Source: Mycobacterium sp. DL592
GTDB taxonomy: Bacteria > Actinomycetota > Actinomycetes > Mycobacteriales > Mycobacteriaceae
DNA length: 64,000 nucleotides
Direction of reading: 5' to 3'
Assembly (NCBI RefSeq): GCF_011694515.1
Contig: NZ_CP050192.1
Location: forward strand, 4,102,172-4,166,171
The notes under the pieces are model-generated. The model saw only the letters and a list, made by a program, of their open reading frames with translations. It was not told where the DNA came from and did no database searches. The position numbers and the translations under genes are program-made. Of the stretch, positions 37,867 through 53,438 are shown piece after piece (the first letter of the stretch is position 1; each line of letters opens with the position of its first letter).

Positions 37867-39495
37867 TCATCCCTTCACCAGGCAGCGCTCGAGGATCGGG
37901 GCGAGGTCCAGCCCGGTGGGCAGGGTGCCGAACGCGCCGCCCCAGTTGCCGCCCATCCGGGTGGCCAGGAACGCCTCGGCGACCGCGGGGTGGCCGTGGC
38001 GTACCAGCAGCGAACCCTGCAGTGCCAGACAGATGTCCTCGGCGACCTTGCGGGCCCGGTACTCCACAGCGTCGGTGTCTTCCAGCTCCGCCCGCAGCGT
38101 CGCGACGTGAACGTCGAGTCGGGCATCCTGCCCAGCGGTGGTGCCGAGTTCGTCGAAGAGCACCGCCACGCACTCCGGCCGGGTTGCCATGGCGCGCAAC
38201 GTGTCCAGCGCGCTGACGTTTCCTGAGCCCTCCCAGATACCCATCAGCGGCGCCTCGCGGTAGAGCCGCGGCATGCCGGAGTCCTCGGCGTACCCGTTGC
38301 CGCCCAGGCATTCCATCGCCTCACCGGCGTGCGGGGTAGCACGCTTGCATACCCAGTACTTGGATGCCGCCAGGCCGATGCGGCGCAGCAGCGTCTCGCG
38401 TTCGTCGCCGCGGACCGCGCCGTCGGTGGCACCGGCCATCCGCATCGCCACGATGGTGGCGGCCTCGGCCTCGACGGCCAGATCGGCCAGCACATTTCGC
38501 ATCAGGGGTTGATCGATCAGGTAGGCGCCGAACGCCTTTCGATGCTGGGCGTGGTGAATGGCCCGGGTCAGGCCGCTGCGCATGGAGGTGGCGCTGCCCA
38601 GCGTGCAGTCCAGCCGAGTGAGGTTGACCATCTCGATGATCGTCGGCACGCCGCGGCCCTCCTCGCCGACCAGCCAGGCGTGTGCGCCGTCGTACTCGAC
38701 CTCGCTGGAGGCGTTGGCGTGGTTGCCCAGTTTGTTCTTGAGCCGCTGGATGAACATCCGGTTGCGGGTGCCGTCGGGCAGAACCCGGGGCAGCATGAAA
38801 CAGCTCAGCCCACCCGGTGCCTGGGCGAGCACCAGGAAGATGTCGCTCATCGCTGCCGAGGTGAACCACTTGTGCCCGGTGATCCGGTAGCTGCCGTCCC
38901 CGGCGGCCACCGCCTGGGTGGTGCCGGCCCGAACGTCGGAGCCGCCCTGTTTCTCGGTCATCGACATCCCGGCGGTGATCCCTGCCTTGGACGTGGGCAC
39001 CGTCAGCTCCGGGTCGTATTCGCGGCTGGTGAGCAGCGGCTCGTAGACCTTGGCCAGCTCGGCGTTGTGGCGCAGCGCCGGAACCACGGCATAGGTCATC
39101 GAGATGGGACACACATGACCGGGTTCGGGCGTCCACACCGACATCTTCGCGGCGCGGACCACGTGGGCGCCGGGACGCGGGTCGGCCCACGGGGCGGCAT
39201 GCAGTCCGTGCGCGATCGCCGTGCGCATCAGTTCGTGGTAGGCGGGGTCGTACTCGATCTCATCGACGCGGTGGCCGTACCGGTCATGGGTGTGCAGCAC
39301 CGGCCGGTTCCAGTCGGCCAGGTCACCCCAGCGTTGGGCCGTGGCGCTGCCCGAGAGCGCCCCGAGTTCGGTGACCTCGTCGAGGCCCCATTGGCCGCCT
39401 TCGCGGATCAGCGCCTCGATCAGCACCGGCGAACTCGCCGGATTGTGATCGACCAGCGGCGGGACTTGATTGGTGACGACGTGGGTGTCCGACAT
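37867..39495 (-). CDS. fadE8: Acyl-CoA dehydrogenase, AidB-like (FadE8)
   Basis: A 542-residue flavoprotein of the acyl-CoA dehydrogenase superfamily, closest in layout to AidB. Segments include THDRYGHRVDEIEYDPAYH, HVCPISMTYAVVPALR, GMSMTEKQGGSDVRAG, YRITGHKWFTSAAMSD and the C-terminal CLGGNGYAEDSGMPRLYRE. It oxidises an acyl-CoA or has an AidB-like protective role. The ATG at 39495 (MSDTHVVTNQVPPL) is conserved. GGAGG is only one or two bases before it, and a -10-like TAACAG with -35 CTTGTG suggests a leaderless mRNA instead. Corresponds to Rv0672. Confidence 0.9.
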   Translation of the reverse strand: MSDTHVVTNQVPPLVDHNPASSPVLIEALIREGGQWGLDEVTELGALSGSATAQRWGDLADWNRPVLHTHDRYGHRVDEIEYDPAYHELMRTAIAHGLHAAPWADPRPGAHVVRAAKMSVWTPEPGHVCPISMTYAVVPALRHNAELAKVYEPLLTSREYDPELTVPTSKAGITAGMSMTEKQGGSDVRAGTTQAVAAGDGSYRITGHKWFTSAAMSDIFLVLAQAPGGLSCFMLPRVLPDGTRNRMFIQRLKNKLGNHANASSEVEYDGAHAWLVGEEGRGVPTIIEMVNLTRLDCTLGSATSMRSGLTRAIHHAQHRKAFGAYLIDQPLMRNVLADLAVEAEAATIVAMRMAGATDGAVRGDERETLLRRIGLAASKYWVCKRATPHAGEAMECLGGNGYAEDSGMPRLYREAPLMGIWEGSGNVSALDTLRAMATRPECVAVLFDELGTTAGQDARLDVHVATLRAELEDTDAVEYRARKVAEDICLALQGSLLVRHGHPAVAEAFLATRMGGNWGGAFGTLPTGLDLAPILERCLVKG

Positions 39496-39545
39496 ACCTC
39501 CACTGTTACACTTTCTGGACAACTGCACAAGATACGTAATATGGC

Positions 39546-39896
39546 ATGCTGCTAGCCGTGCAGCCGAACACCGCCGTCCACGCGTCCACCCAGTGGCTCG
39601 AGCACCAGCCGGTGCCGGCCGAGCAAGCGCTGGCCGGTACCCCGCACACCGGCGTCGCCGAACTCGGGCGCTTCGGCGGCCTCGAAGTCGGAGTGTGGGA
39701 GATGACGCCCGGAGTCATGAGCGACGTCGAGGCCGACGAGGTGTTCGTCGTGCTGTCCGGGGCGGCGACCGTCGAATTCGACGACGGCACTCCCCCGTTG
39801 ACGCTGGGCCCCGGTGACGTGGTCCGGCTGGCCGAAGGCGCCCGCACGGTGTGGACGGTCACCGAGACGCTGCGCAAGGTGTACCTGACCGGCTAG
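39546..39896 (+). CDS. Cupin-domain protein
   Basis: A 116-residue (or 112) single cupin barrel of the ethanolamine-utilisation/DUF861 style. GLEVGVWEMTPGVMSDVEAD and EVFVVLSGAATVEFDDG form cupin motif 1, and LGPGDVVRLAEGARTVWTV motif 2. The metal-binding histidines are largely absent, so catalysis is doubtful. A -10 TAATAT (39537-39542) places the transcript start at about 39549. GTG 39558 (MQPNTAV) may therefore be the real start rather than ATG 39546. It diverges from fadE8 and shares its CTAG stop with lpqP. Confidence 0.75.
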   Translation: MLLAVQPNTAVHASTQWLEHQPVPAEQALAGTPHTGVAELGRFGGLEVGVWEMTPGVMSDVEADEVFVVLSGAATVEFDDGTPPLTLGPGDVVRLAEGARTVWTVTETLRKVYLTG

Positions 39897-40735
39897 CGCG
39901 GGTGCGCGGCGAAGAAATCCCAGATCGTCTGCGTCGCGAAAGCCGGCCACTCGTGCCCGCCGCCGGCCACCGTGACCAGCTCGACGCTTCGCCCGCTCGG
40001 GCAGTCGGCGACCGACGTCGTCAGCGCCCCGTTGACCGCCGTCACCGGTGGCGCGCACCGGTCGACGTCACGCCAGAAAGCGTTGACTTCCGGCACCGCC
40101 GGACCGTCGATGTGGGCGAAGCCCTCGCCGGGTTGGCCGCCGTAGCGGATCATCGGATCGGCCGTGCCGTGGATGTGCACAACCGACGTCGGCGACGGCG
40201 ACGGGCAGCTGTCGAGCTGGGTCGCCGAGTCCGGGCCGATGGCGGCGAAAACCGCTGTGGTGCAAGCGAGTTTGTACGCCATCATGCCGCCGTTGCTGAT
40301 GCCGGTGGCGTAGATCCGGGTCGGGTCGATACCGATGTTGCCGGCGATGTCGCGTACCGCCGCGGTGATGAAGGCGACGTCGTCGACGTCGTCGCGGCTG
40401 GAGCGTCCGCAACAGTCGCCACCGGAATTCCAGGCCCGCCCGAGTCCGTCGGGATAGGCGACGACGAATTTCGCCGAGTCGGCCAAGTCATTCCAGCCGT
40501 AGGACCGCTCCGCCTGCGCGGCGCTACCGAACCCACCGTGCAGCATGACGACCAGCGGCGCGGCCGGTGGCAGCCCAGCGGGCAGATAGAGCCGGTAGCT
40601 CCGGTCGACGCCACCGACGGTGATCGTGTGCGCCGTCGCACCCGCGGTGAACGGGGCCGGCGCAGCGGATCCGGACGGCGCGCAGGCTGCGATCAGTAAT
40701 AGGACCCCTAGTAGCGCGACGACTCGGGTCCGCAC
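39893..40735 (-). CDS. lpqP: PHB-depolymerase/feruloyl-esterase-like lipoprotein (LpqP-like)
   Basis: A 280-residue esterase with a lipoprotein signal (VVALLGVLLLIAACAPSG; lipobox Cys at about residue 18). The alpha/beta-hydrolase core has LVVMLHGGFGSAAQAERSYG (oxyanion), GISNGGMMAY (nucleophile Ser), HIHGTADPMIRYGG (Asp region) and GGGHEWP (catalytic His). It resembles extracellular poly(3-hydroxybutyrate) depolymerases and feruloyl esterases. The true substrate is unknown. The start is GTG 40735. It lies just downstream of the endonuclease IV gene, as lpqP (Rv0671) does in M. tuberculosis. Confidence 0.85.
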   Translation of the reverse strand: MRTRVVALLGVLLLIAACAPSGSAAPAPFTAGATAHTITVGGVDRSYRLYLPAGLPPAAPLVVMLHGGFGSAAQAERSYGWNDLADSAKFVVAYPDGLGRAWNSGGDCCGRSSRDDVDDVAFITAAVRDIAGNIGIDPTRIYATGISNGGMMAYKLACTTAVFAAIGPDSATQLDSCPSPSPTSVVHIHGTADPMIRYGGQPGEGFAHIDGPAVPEVNAFWRDVDRCAPPVTAVNGALTTSVADCPSGRSVELVTVAGGGHEWPAFATQTIWDFFAAHPR

Positions 40736-40738
40736 GCG

Positions 40739-41494
40739 TCAGCCTGAGACGTTGTCGCGGAGGAAGGCGATGTCGTTCTTGCGGCCCTCGTCGGCCGTCT
40801 CACAGATCACGGGTGCACCGGCAGCGGTGACCACCGCGACCAACAGTTGCGGATCAATTTGTCCGGCACCAAAATTCGCGTGGCGGTCAGCACCGGAACC
40901 TTTGGCGTCGCGGGAGTCGTTGCAGTGCACCAGATCGATGCGGCCGGTGATCGACTTGATGCGCTCGACGGCGTCGATCAGCTCCTCGCCGGCCGCCCAC
41001 GCGTGGCAGGTGTCCAGGCAGAAACCGATGCCGGTGTCGCCGATGCGCTCCCACAGCCTGCCGATGGTGTCGAAATGCCGGGCCATCGCGTGGTCACCGC
41101 CCGCGGTGTTCTCCAGGTACACCGGCACCTCGGTCTCCAGCTGCGCCAAAGCTTTGACCCAGCGCTCGAAACCGGCCTCCATGTCGTTGTCGTCAGCATG
41201 GCCGCCGTGCACGATCACCGCCGTCGCGCCGATCTCGGTGGCGGCGTCGCAGGTGTCCTGCAGGATCTTGCGCGACGGGATACGCACCCGGTTGTTGGCC
41301 GAGGCGACGTTGATCAGATACGGCGCGTGCACGTAGAGCGGGATCGGCGAGCGGCGCAGCGCGTCGGCATCCTCGCGGGGCTTGGGCTTCTTCCAGCTCT
41401 GCGGGTCACCCAGAAAGAACTGCACCGCGTCGGCATCGTCGTGCAGCGCACCCGCCAACGGGTTGTCGGAGCGGACGTGGGAACCGATGAGCAC
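40739..41494 (-). CDS. nfo: Endonuclease IV (AP endonuclease)
   Basis: A 251-residue apurinic/apyrimidinic endonuclease of the xylose-isomerase-like TIM-barrel family, acting in base excision repair. Metal-binding motifs are visible: [47 protein letters not shown], and [21 protein letters not shown]. The GTG at 41494 ([10 protein letters not shown]) matches the conserved family start; GTG 41503 is three codons upstream. Length agrees with mycobacterial End. It is followed 3 bases later by the lpqP start. Confidence 0.94.
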   Translation of the reverse strand: MLIGSHVRSDNPLAGALHDDADAVQFFLGDPQSWKKPKPREDADALRRSPIPLYVHAPYLINVASANNRVRIPSRKILQDTCDAATEIGATAVIVHGGHADDNDMEAGFERWVKALAQLETEVPVYLENTAGGDHAMARHFDTIGRLWERIGDTGIGFCLDTCHAWAAGEELIDAVERIKSITGRIDLVHCNDSRDAKGSGADRHANFGAGQIDPQLLVAVVTAAGAPVICETADEGRKNDIAFLRDNVSG

Positions 41495-41582
41495 GCCTGC
41501 CACTCTAGGCCGGTACCGACGCGGACGCCTCCCCCACCGAACGGTCCATCGCCGCGAACGGGCGTGTTCCCAGCCGTCTGGC

Positions 41583-42230
41583 TCAGTCTCGCCAAAACAG
41601 GTGATGGATCACGCCGATCGGACTCGGCACCACGTCGTGATGAAAGCGGTCATCGAGTTCGTCCGGGGATTCCCACAACCGCTCTCCGGCGCCGATGTGC
41701 ACGGCCGGGGCGACGGCGACATGCAGGGTGTCCACCAGACCTGCGTCGAGGAACTCCTTGACGGTCGAGACGCCGCCACCGAGGCGGACGTCCTTGCCAC
41801 CAGCTGCCTGCCTGGCCTGCTCGAGCACCGTCGCCGGATCACCCGAGACGAAGTGGAACGTCGTATCCGACAACGTGAAAGACGGCCGCTCGTGGTGGGT
41901 CAGAACAAACACGGGTGTGTGAAACGGCGGCTCCTGACCCCACCAGCCCTGCCAATCGTGGTCCTGCCACCGGCCGCGCTGGGGCCCGAACTTGTTGCGA
42001 CCCATGATCTCGGCGCCGATGTTGTGGCTGAAATCCCGAGTGAAGTAGTCGTCGATGCCCCGGCTACCGCCCGGCTCGCTGCGGTTAGGCCAGCTCGCGG
42101 TGGCACCGGCCCAGGTGAACATCACACCGGGGTCAGCATGCCCGAACGGGCGCTCGAGGCTCTGGTTGAGGCCGGCGCCGAAGCCATCCCCCGAGACGGT
42201 GAAGTTCTGCACTCTGAGCAATTGGGTCAC
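41583..42230 (-). CDS. RibD C-terminal/dihydrofolate-reductase-like protein
   Basis: A 215-residue reductase-fold protein of the RibD_C (dihydrofolate-reductase-like) family common in actinobacteria. The N-terminal strand [14 protein letters not shown] is followed by [19 protein letters not shown] and [20 protein letters not shown], which form the nucleotide-binding half. It presumably reduces a small substrate with NADPH, but members are mostly uncharacterised. The GTG at 42230 has GGAGG six bases upstream; the ATG at 42242 sits on that site. It stands alone downstream of rpoC. Confidence 0.83.
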   Translation of the reverse strand: MTQLLRVQNFTVSGDGFGAGLNQSLERPFGHADPGVMFTWAGATASWPNRSEPGGSRGIDDYFTRDFSHNIGAEIMGRNKFGPQRGRWQDHDWQGWWGQEPPFHTPVFVLTHHERPSFTLSDTTFHFVSGDPATVLEQARQAAGGKDVRLGGGVSTVKEFLDAGLVDTLHVAVAPAVHIGAGERLWESPDELDDRFHHDVVPSPIGVIHHLFWRD

Positions 42231-42297
42231 GCGTTCCTCCATTGAATCGACATCAACGGTATCGACTGGAGTTCAGCCCTGAACTCATCGCCGGCAC

Positions 42298-42339
42298 AAA
42301 GAGTAGGCCCCTGGGACGTATCCCAGGGGCCTACTCTTT
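42298..42339 (-). terminator. rpoC terminator with a 19-bp perfect stem
   Basis: Arms at 42298-42316 and 42321-42339 are perfectly complementary over 19 bp around a 4-base loop (TACG on the minus strand). The core is GTAGGCCCCTGGGA. A CUCUUU-type tail ends the minus-strand hairpin, five bases after the rpoC stop. The symmetric run of As and Ts means it could also stop transcription on the plus strand. Confidence 0.85.
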
Positions 42340-42344
42340 AGTGA

Positions 42345-46325
<3,981 letters not shown>

Positions 46326-46363
46326 CTAGAAAACTAACTACAGGCCGTGGGCAACGCCCACGA

Positions 46364-49861
<3,498 letters not shown>

Positions 49862-50225
49862 CTAATGCGACTGCCCGGAAAAATCCGGCTCGCCGCGAGA
49901 TCTGCGTCGGTTCAGGCTGGCGTTCTCAAGGACCAAAGCCTGTCCCCGACGCACGCGACACGCGAATAGGTCACTGAGCTGGAGATATTCGCTCAGGCGT
50001 GGACCACGGTGTCAGGTGCGGGTTGAGGTGGGCAGGAGGCAGCCAGCGCAACGTCCAACAATAGCGCAGAACGGCGCATTCCTCAACAACCGCATGCCGG
50101 GTTGGCTGGCGCTGGCTGGCGGACTAGCTACCCATGCACACATGCTGGTCAACAGACTGACCCGTTTGCGCCCTTCCGTCAAGGGATAACGCGGTGTTTG
50201 GTGTGTAAAACTTCCGCCGGATCGG
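49862..50225 (-). promoter_or_regulatory. rpoB promoter and leader region
   Basis: On the minus strand a -35 TTGAGG (50081-50086), 17-base spacer and -10 TATTGT (50058-50063) make a strong SigA-type promoter. The expected leader is about 190 bases. A second weaker pair, TTGACC then TAGCTA 16 bases later, lies further upstream near 50115-50142. The leader has a moderately G+C-rich hairpin-prone stretch but no obvious terminator. No coding sequence was seen in the 364 bases. Confidence 0.7.
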
Positions 50226-53200
50226 TCAGACGGTGACGGTCGCCGGGTACTGCTGTGTGGGCGTGATCGGCCCCCACACCCCGAGTTGCCGGGCCCGCGC
50301 GACGAGGTCGTCGTACTCGGTGGCGGGGATGGTCTGATCCCGGGTCAGGATGTAGCCGGAGAAGCGCGTCGGGTCGCTGACGATGACCCACTTGTAGTTG
50401 GGGTCATAGTCGAGGATCCAGTAGTTGCCGGGCTCGGCGCTGCTCGGCGTGCTACCGAAGAAGCCCACGTCGAGGCGCGTGTTGAACGCCGGGTTCACCG
50501 AAACCGCGGAGCCGGTGATGTTGGACTGCGGCCCGTTGGGACCGAAGTAGTTGCCCGAGTTCTGCACCTTGACCGTGCCGTCCGGGTTCAGCGTGTACAC
50601 CGCCTTGGTGTTGACCAGCCCCCAGGCGAACGGCAGCTTCACACTGCCCTGCTCGTACCAGGGCACCCCGTTGGCGTACTTGGTGACGTCCACCGGCGGC
50701 GGGGCGGGCAACGTGGTTGCTCCTGCTTCGCCCATGACGATCGGCTGGTTGGGGACGTACGTGCCGTTGTTGGGGTTGCCGTAGATGCCGTAGAGCGGGT
50801 CCGTGGGGCTCTTGCCGGCATAGATGTCGTTGATCCATCCGGAGGCGAAGGTGCGCACCGCATCCTTTGCTCCCGGCGGCGACGGCCGGACGATGATGGC
50901 GCTGGCGATCTCGCCGAGCCAGGCGAACAGGTTGTTGCCCTGGATAACGTCGGTGTGCGAGCCGTTGTCGATCTGGACGCCGTAGAACTGGTCGCCGTAG
51001 AACTGCTGCATCAGTTCGGTGGCCACACCGTAGGCGTTCCAGCTCTGCGGCGGCGCCGCGATCTGATAGTCCGGGATTCCCGCGTTCTGCAGCGCGGTCA
51101 GCGAGTCGGTGAACAGCGGGTTGCGCGAGACGCCGTCGAACATCACCACGCCGAGCAGGTTGTCCACCTGATCGGTCTGGGTGATCAGCGCGCCGACCGC
51201 GGTGGCGAAGTTGCCGCCCGCAGAGTGCCCGGTGAGCAGGAACTTCTCCGGCAGGACTCCGGAGAATCCGGCGGCGTTGGCGCTGATGTTCAGCGCCGAG
51301 CGGCTGCCCTCGAACATCGACGCGACGGCTTGTTGCATCACCGAGCCGCCGAGGTAGCAGCCCGGGCACAGCGGGTTGTCGAACCAGAAGATGTTCGGCA
51401 CCACGACGATGCTGTTGGTCTGCTGGGCCAGCTCCTGGGCCATACTGCCGTACCAGTCCTTGAAGCCCAGGAAGCCGTGCTGCAGCCAGATGATGCCGTT
51501 GGCCTGCACGGTTCCGTCGGCCTGGGTCGGGAAGTACCAGTCGGCCGGGGCGGCGTAGCCGTTGGTGCCGGCCGGGATGTCGAGCACGGCGGAGCCGGTC
51601 CGCACGCCGGTGACGCCGTTACCCACAGTCGCCACGGGTGTGTTGGGGTTCAGTCCGTTGTTGCCGCTGTTGACCGCCGGGGGCAGGTGGAAGCCGAACA
51701 GTCCGCCGACGGTGTCGATCAGACCCTTGACGAGGTAGTCGCCGAACGACAGCTGGTTGGCCTCCGCGGCGGGTAGCCCGACCGCGGCGGTCGGACCCAT
51801 GATGATCTGCTGATTGGACGCCGCGTACAGGCCGTACTTCGGGTCCTGCGGGGTCGCCCCGGCATACATGTCGTTGATCCACCCGTCGCTGAGGGTGTAC
51901 ACCGCTGCGGTGTTGCCCGCGGGCACCGGCTTGGTCACCAGCTGCAGCACGAGGTCTAAGAGAGGGTTGACCCCGAGCATCGAGTCGACATGTGAGCCGC
52001 CCTGCAACACCACGCCGACGAACTGGCCGGGCAGGGTGGCTGCGAGCACATTGGTGGTGGCGCCGAACAGATTCCAGCTCTGCGCCGGGGCGGCAATCTG
52101 GTAGACCGGCTTGTTCGCGGCGGCCAGAGTAGACACCTGGGTGGCGAATGAACCGTCCAGCGCCCCATTGGAGACACCGTCGAACATCACCACGCCGACG
52201 AGGTCGGTGGGGTCGTACTGGGCGTCGGCGCCCTCGAGGTAGTCGTCGGCGACCGCGGTGGCGAACCCGCCACCGGCGGAGTGCCCGGCGAGCACGAAGC
52301 GCTCGGGCAGAGCGGTGCCGGTGAATCCGGCCGCCGTCGCACTGGCCAGCAGCGTGGCGCGGTCGGGGCCCAGCAGCGCTGCCGCGTCGACCTGGGTGAC
52401 CTGGCAGGTGAGGCAGCCGCCGGAGAACGTGATCGGAATCGACGACAGGGTCGGGGCCACCACGATGCTGTTGGTCTGCTTGGCCAGATCCTGGGCCAGT
52501 GCCGAATAGAAGGTATTGGTGGCACCGAATCCGTGCTGCAACCAGATGACGCCCTGGGCGGCGACGGTGCCGTCGGCCTGGGTCGGGAAGTACCAGTCGG
52601 CGGCGACGGTCTGGCCGATGAAGGCACCGGGGAGGTCCAGCCGGGAGTGGCCGATCAGGACACCGGTGACGCCGTTGGTGCCGTTGGGCAGCAGTACCGC
52701 CGAGCTCGTCACCTGTGCGGCGGGGTCGGTGGTGGCAGCCGCTGTGCGGGGAGCGATGCCCAGACCCGAGAGCAGGTTGAGCATTGCGGTGGCGAGCAGG
52801 CCGGACGCGGGCGCGGGAGTGGCGGCGGCGCTGGCGGTCAGGGTGCCGGCCGACGCGAGGATCTGGTTGATCTGAGCCTGCCGGGCCGCAGCCTCTGCCG
52901 CCCGGCGCGACGTCCCGACGGTAACGGACACCGGGACGTCCTGCGCTGCCGCGGCCTGTGTCGTGGCGACGTCGGTGGTGGCGGCAGCGGTGGCGGATGC
53001 CGGGGTTGCGGCCTGGTCGGCCGCGTCGGCGGTACCGGTATCGACCTTCGCGGTGGTCGGTGTGGCGGGCTTGGGTGTTGTCTTGTCGACACTCGACCGC
53101 GACGACGATCGTCCGGCCGAGGCCGACGACGGTGATGCCGTTCCCGATTTCGCCTCGGCGGCGCGCTTGCTGCCTCCGGTGGCTTTTCCGCTCGACGGCG

Positions 53201-53339
53201 AGGAGTCCGAGGACGCCTGCGGCTTGCCTGAGCTGTCGTCGGTGCCGTCGGCGTGGGCTGCGCCCGCCCCCGACAACAACGCCGCGCCCAATCCGACGAC
53301 CACTGCACCAGTGCCCAACAAGACGCGACGTTCAGCCAT
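50226..53339 (-). CDS. Secreted tandem alpha/beta-hydrolase fused to a C-terminal lipocalin
   Basis: A 1037-residue exported protein. A signal peptide (MAERRVLLGTGAVVVGLGAA onward, likely cut after AHA at residue 30) is followed by a Ser/Thr/Ala-rich linker to about residue 220. Two homologous hydrolase domains follow. Domain 1 has IWLQHGF, the nucleophile in AGHSAGGGF (Ser354), MFDGVS and GSHVDSMLG; domain 2 has TGHSAGGNF (Ser706) and GSHTDVIQG. The last 155 residues (about 883-1037) are a Blc-type lipocalin: VPWYEQGSV, AVYTLNPDGTVKVQNSG, then NYWILDYDPNYKWVIVSDP. The start at 53339 has GGAAGG nine bases upstream. The domain order suggests an extracellular esterase with its own lipid-binding module. 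Confidence 0.85.
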   Translation of the reverse strand: MAERRVLLGTGAVVVGLGAALLSGAGAAHADGTDDSSGKPQASSDSSPSSGKATGGSKRAAEAKSGTASPSSASAGRSSSRSSVDKTTPKPATPTTAKVDTGTADAADQAATPASATAAATTDVATTQAAAAQDVPVSVTVGTSRRAAEAAARQAQINQILASAGTLTASAAATPAPASGLLATAMLNLLSGLGIAPRTAAATTDPAAQVTSSAVLLPNGTNGVTGVLIGHSRLDLPGAFIGQTVAADWYFPTQADGTVAAQGVIWLQHGFGATNTFYSALAQDLAKQTNSIVVAPTLSSIPITFSGGCLTCQVTQVDAAALLGPDRATLLASATAAGFTGTALPERFVLAGHSAGGGFATAVADDYLEGADAQYDPTDLVGVVMFDGVSNGALDGSFATQVSTLAAANKPVYQIAAPAQSWNLFGATTNVLAATLPGQFVGVVLQGGSHVDSMLGVNPLLDLVLQLVTKPVPAGNTAAVYTLSDGWINDMYAGATPQDPKYGLYAASNQQIIMGPTAAVGLPAAEANQLSFGDYLVKGLIDTVGGLFGFHLPPAVNSGNNGLNPNTPVATVGNGVTGVRTGSAVLDIPAGTNGYAAPADWYFPTQADGTVQANGIIWLQHGFLGFKDWYGSMAQELAQQTNSIVVVPNIFWFDNPLCPGCYLGGSVMQQAVASMFEGSRSALNISANAAGFSGVLPEKFLLTGHSAGGNFATAVGALITQTDQVDNLLGVVMFDGVSRNPLFTDSLTALQNAGIPDYQIAAPPQSWNAYGVATELMQQFYGDQFYGVQIDNGSHTDVIQGNNLFAWLGEIASAIIVRPSPPGAKDAVRTFASGWINDIYAGKSPTDPLYGIYGNPNNGTYVPNQPIVMGEAGATTLPAPPPVDVTKYANGVPWYEQGSVKLPFAWGLVNTKAVYTLNPDGTVKVQNSGNYFGPNGPQSNITGSAVSVNPAFNTRLDVGFFGSTPSSAEPGNYWILDYDPNYKWVIVSDPTRFSGYILTRDQTIPATEYDDLVARARQLGVWGPITPTQQYPATVTV

Positions 53340-53438
53340 CCACTCCAGCCTTCCTATTGACGACTTCGAAAACGTACTCAGATCAGCGGGCGTCGGTATA
53401 CGAAATCCGTTGTGCCGACACGACACGTCATAAGTTCG

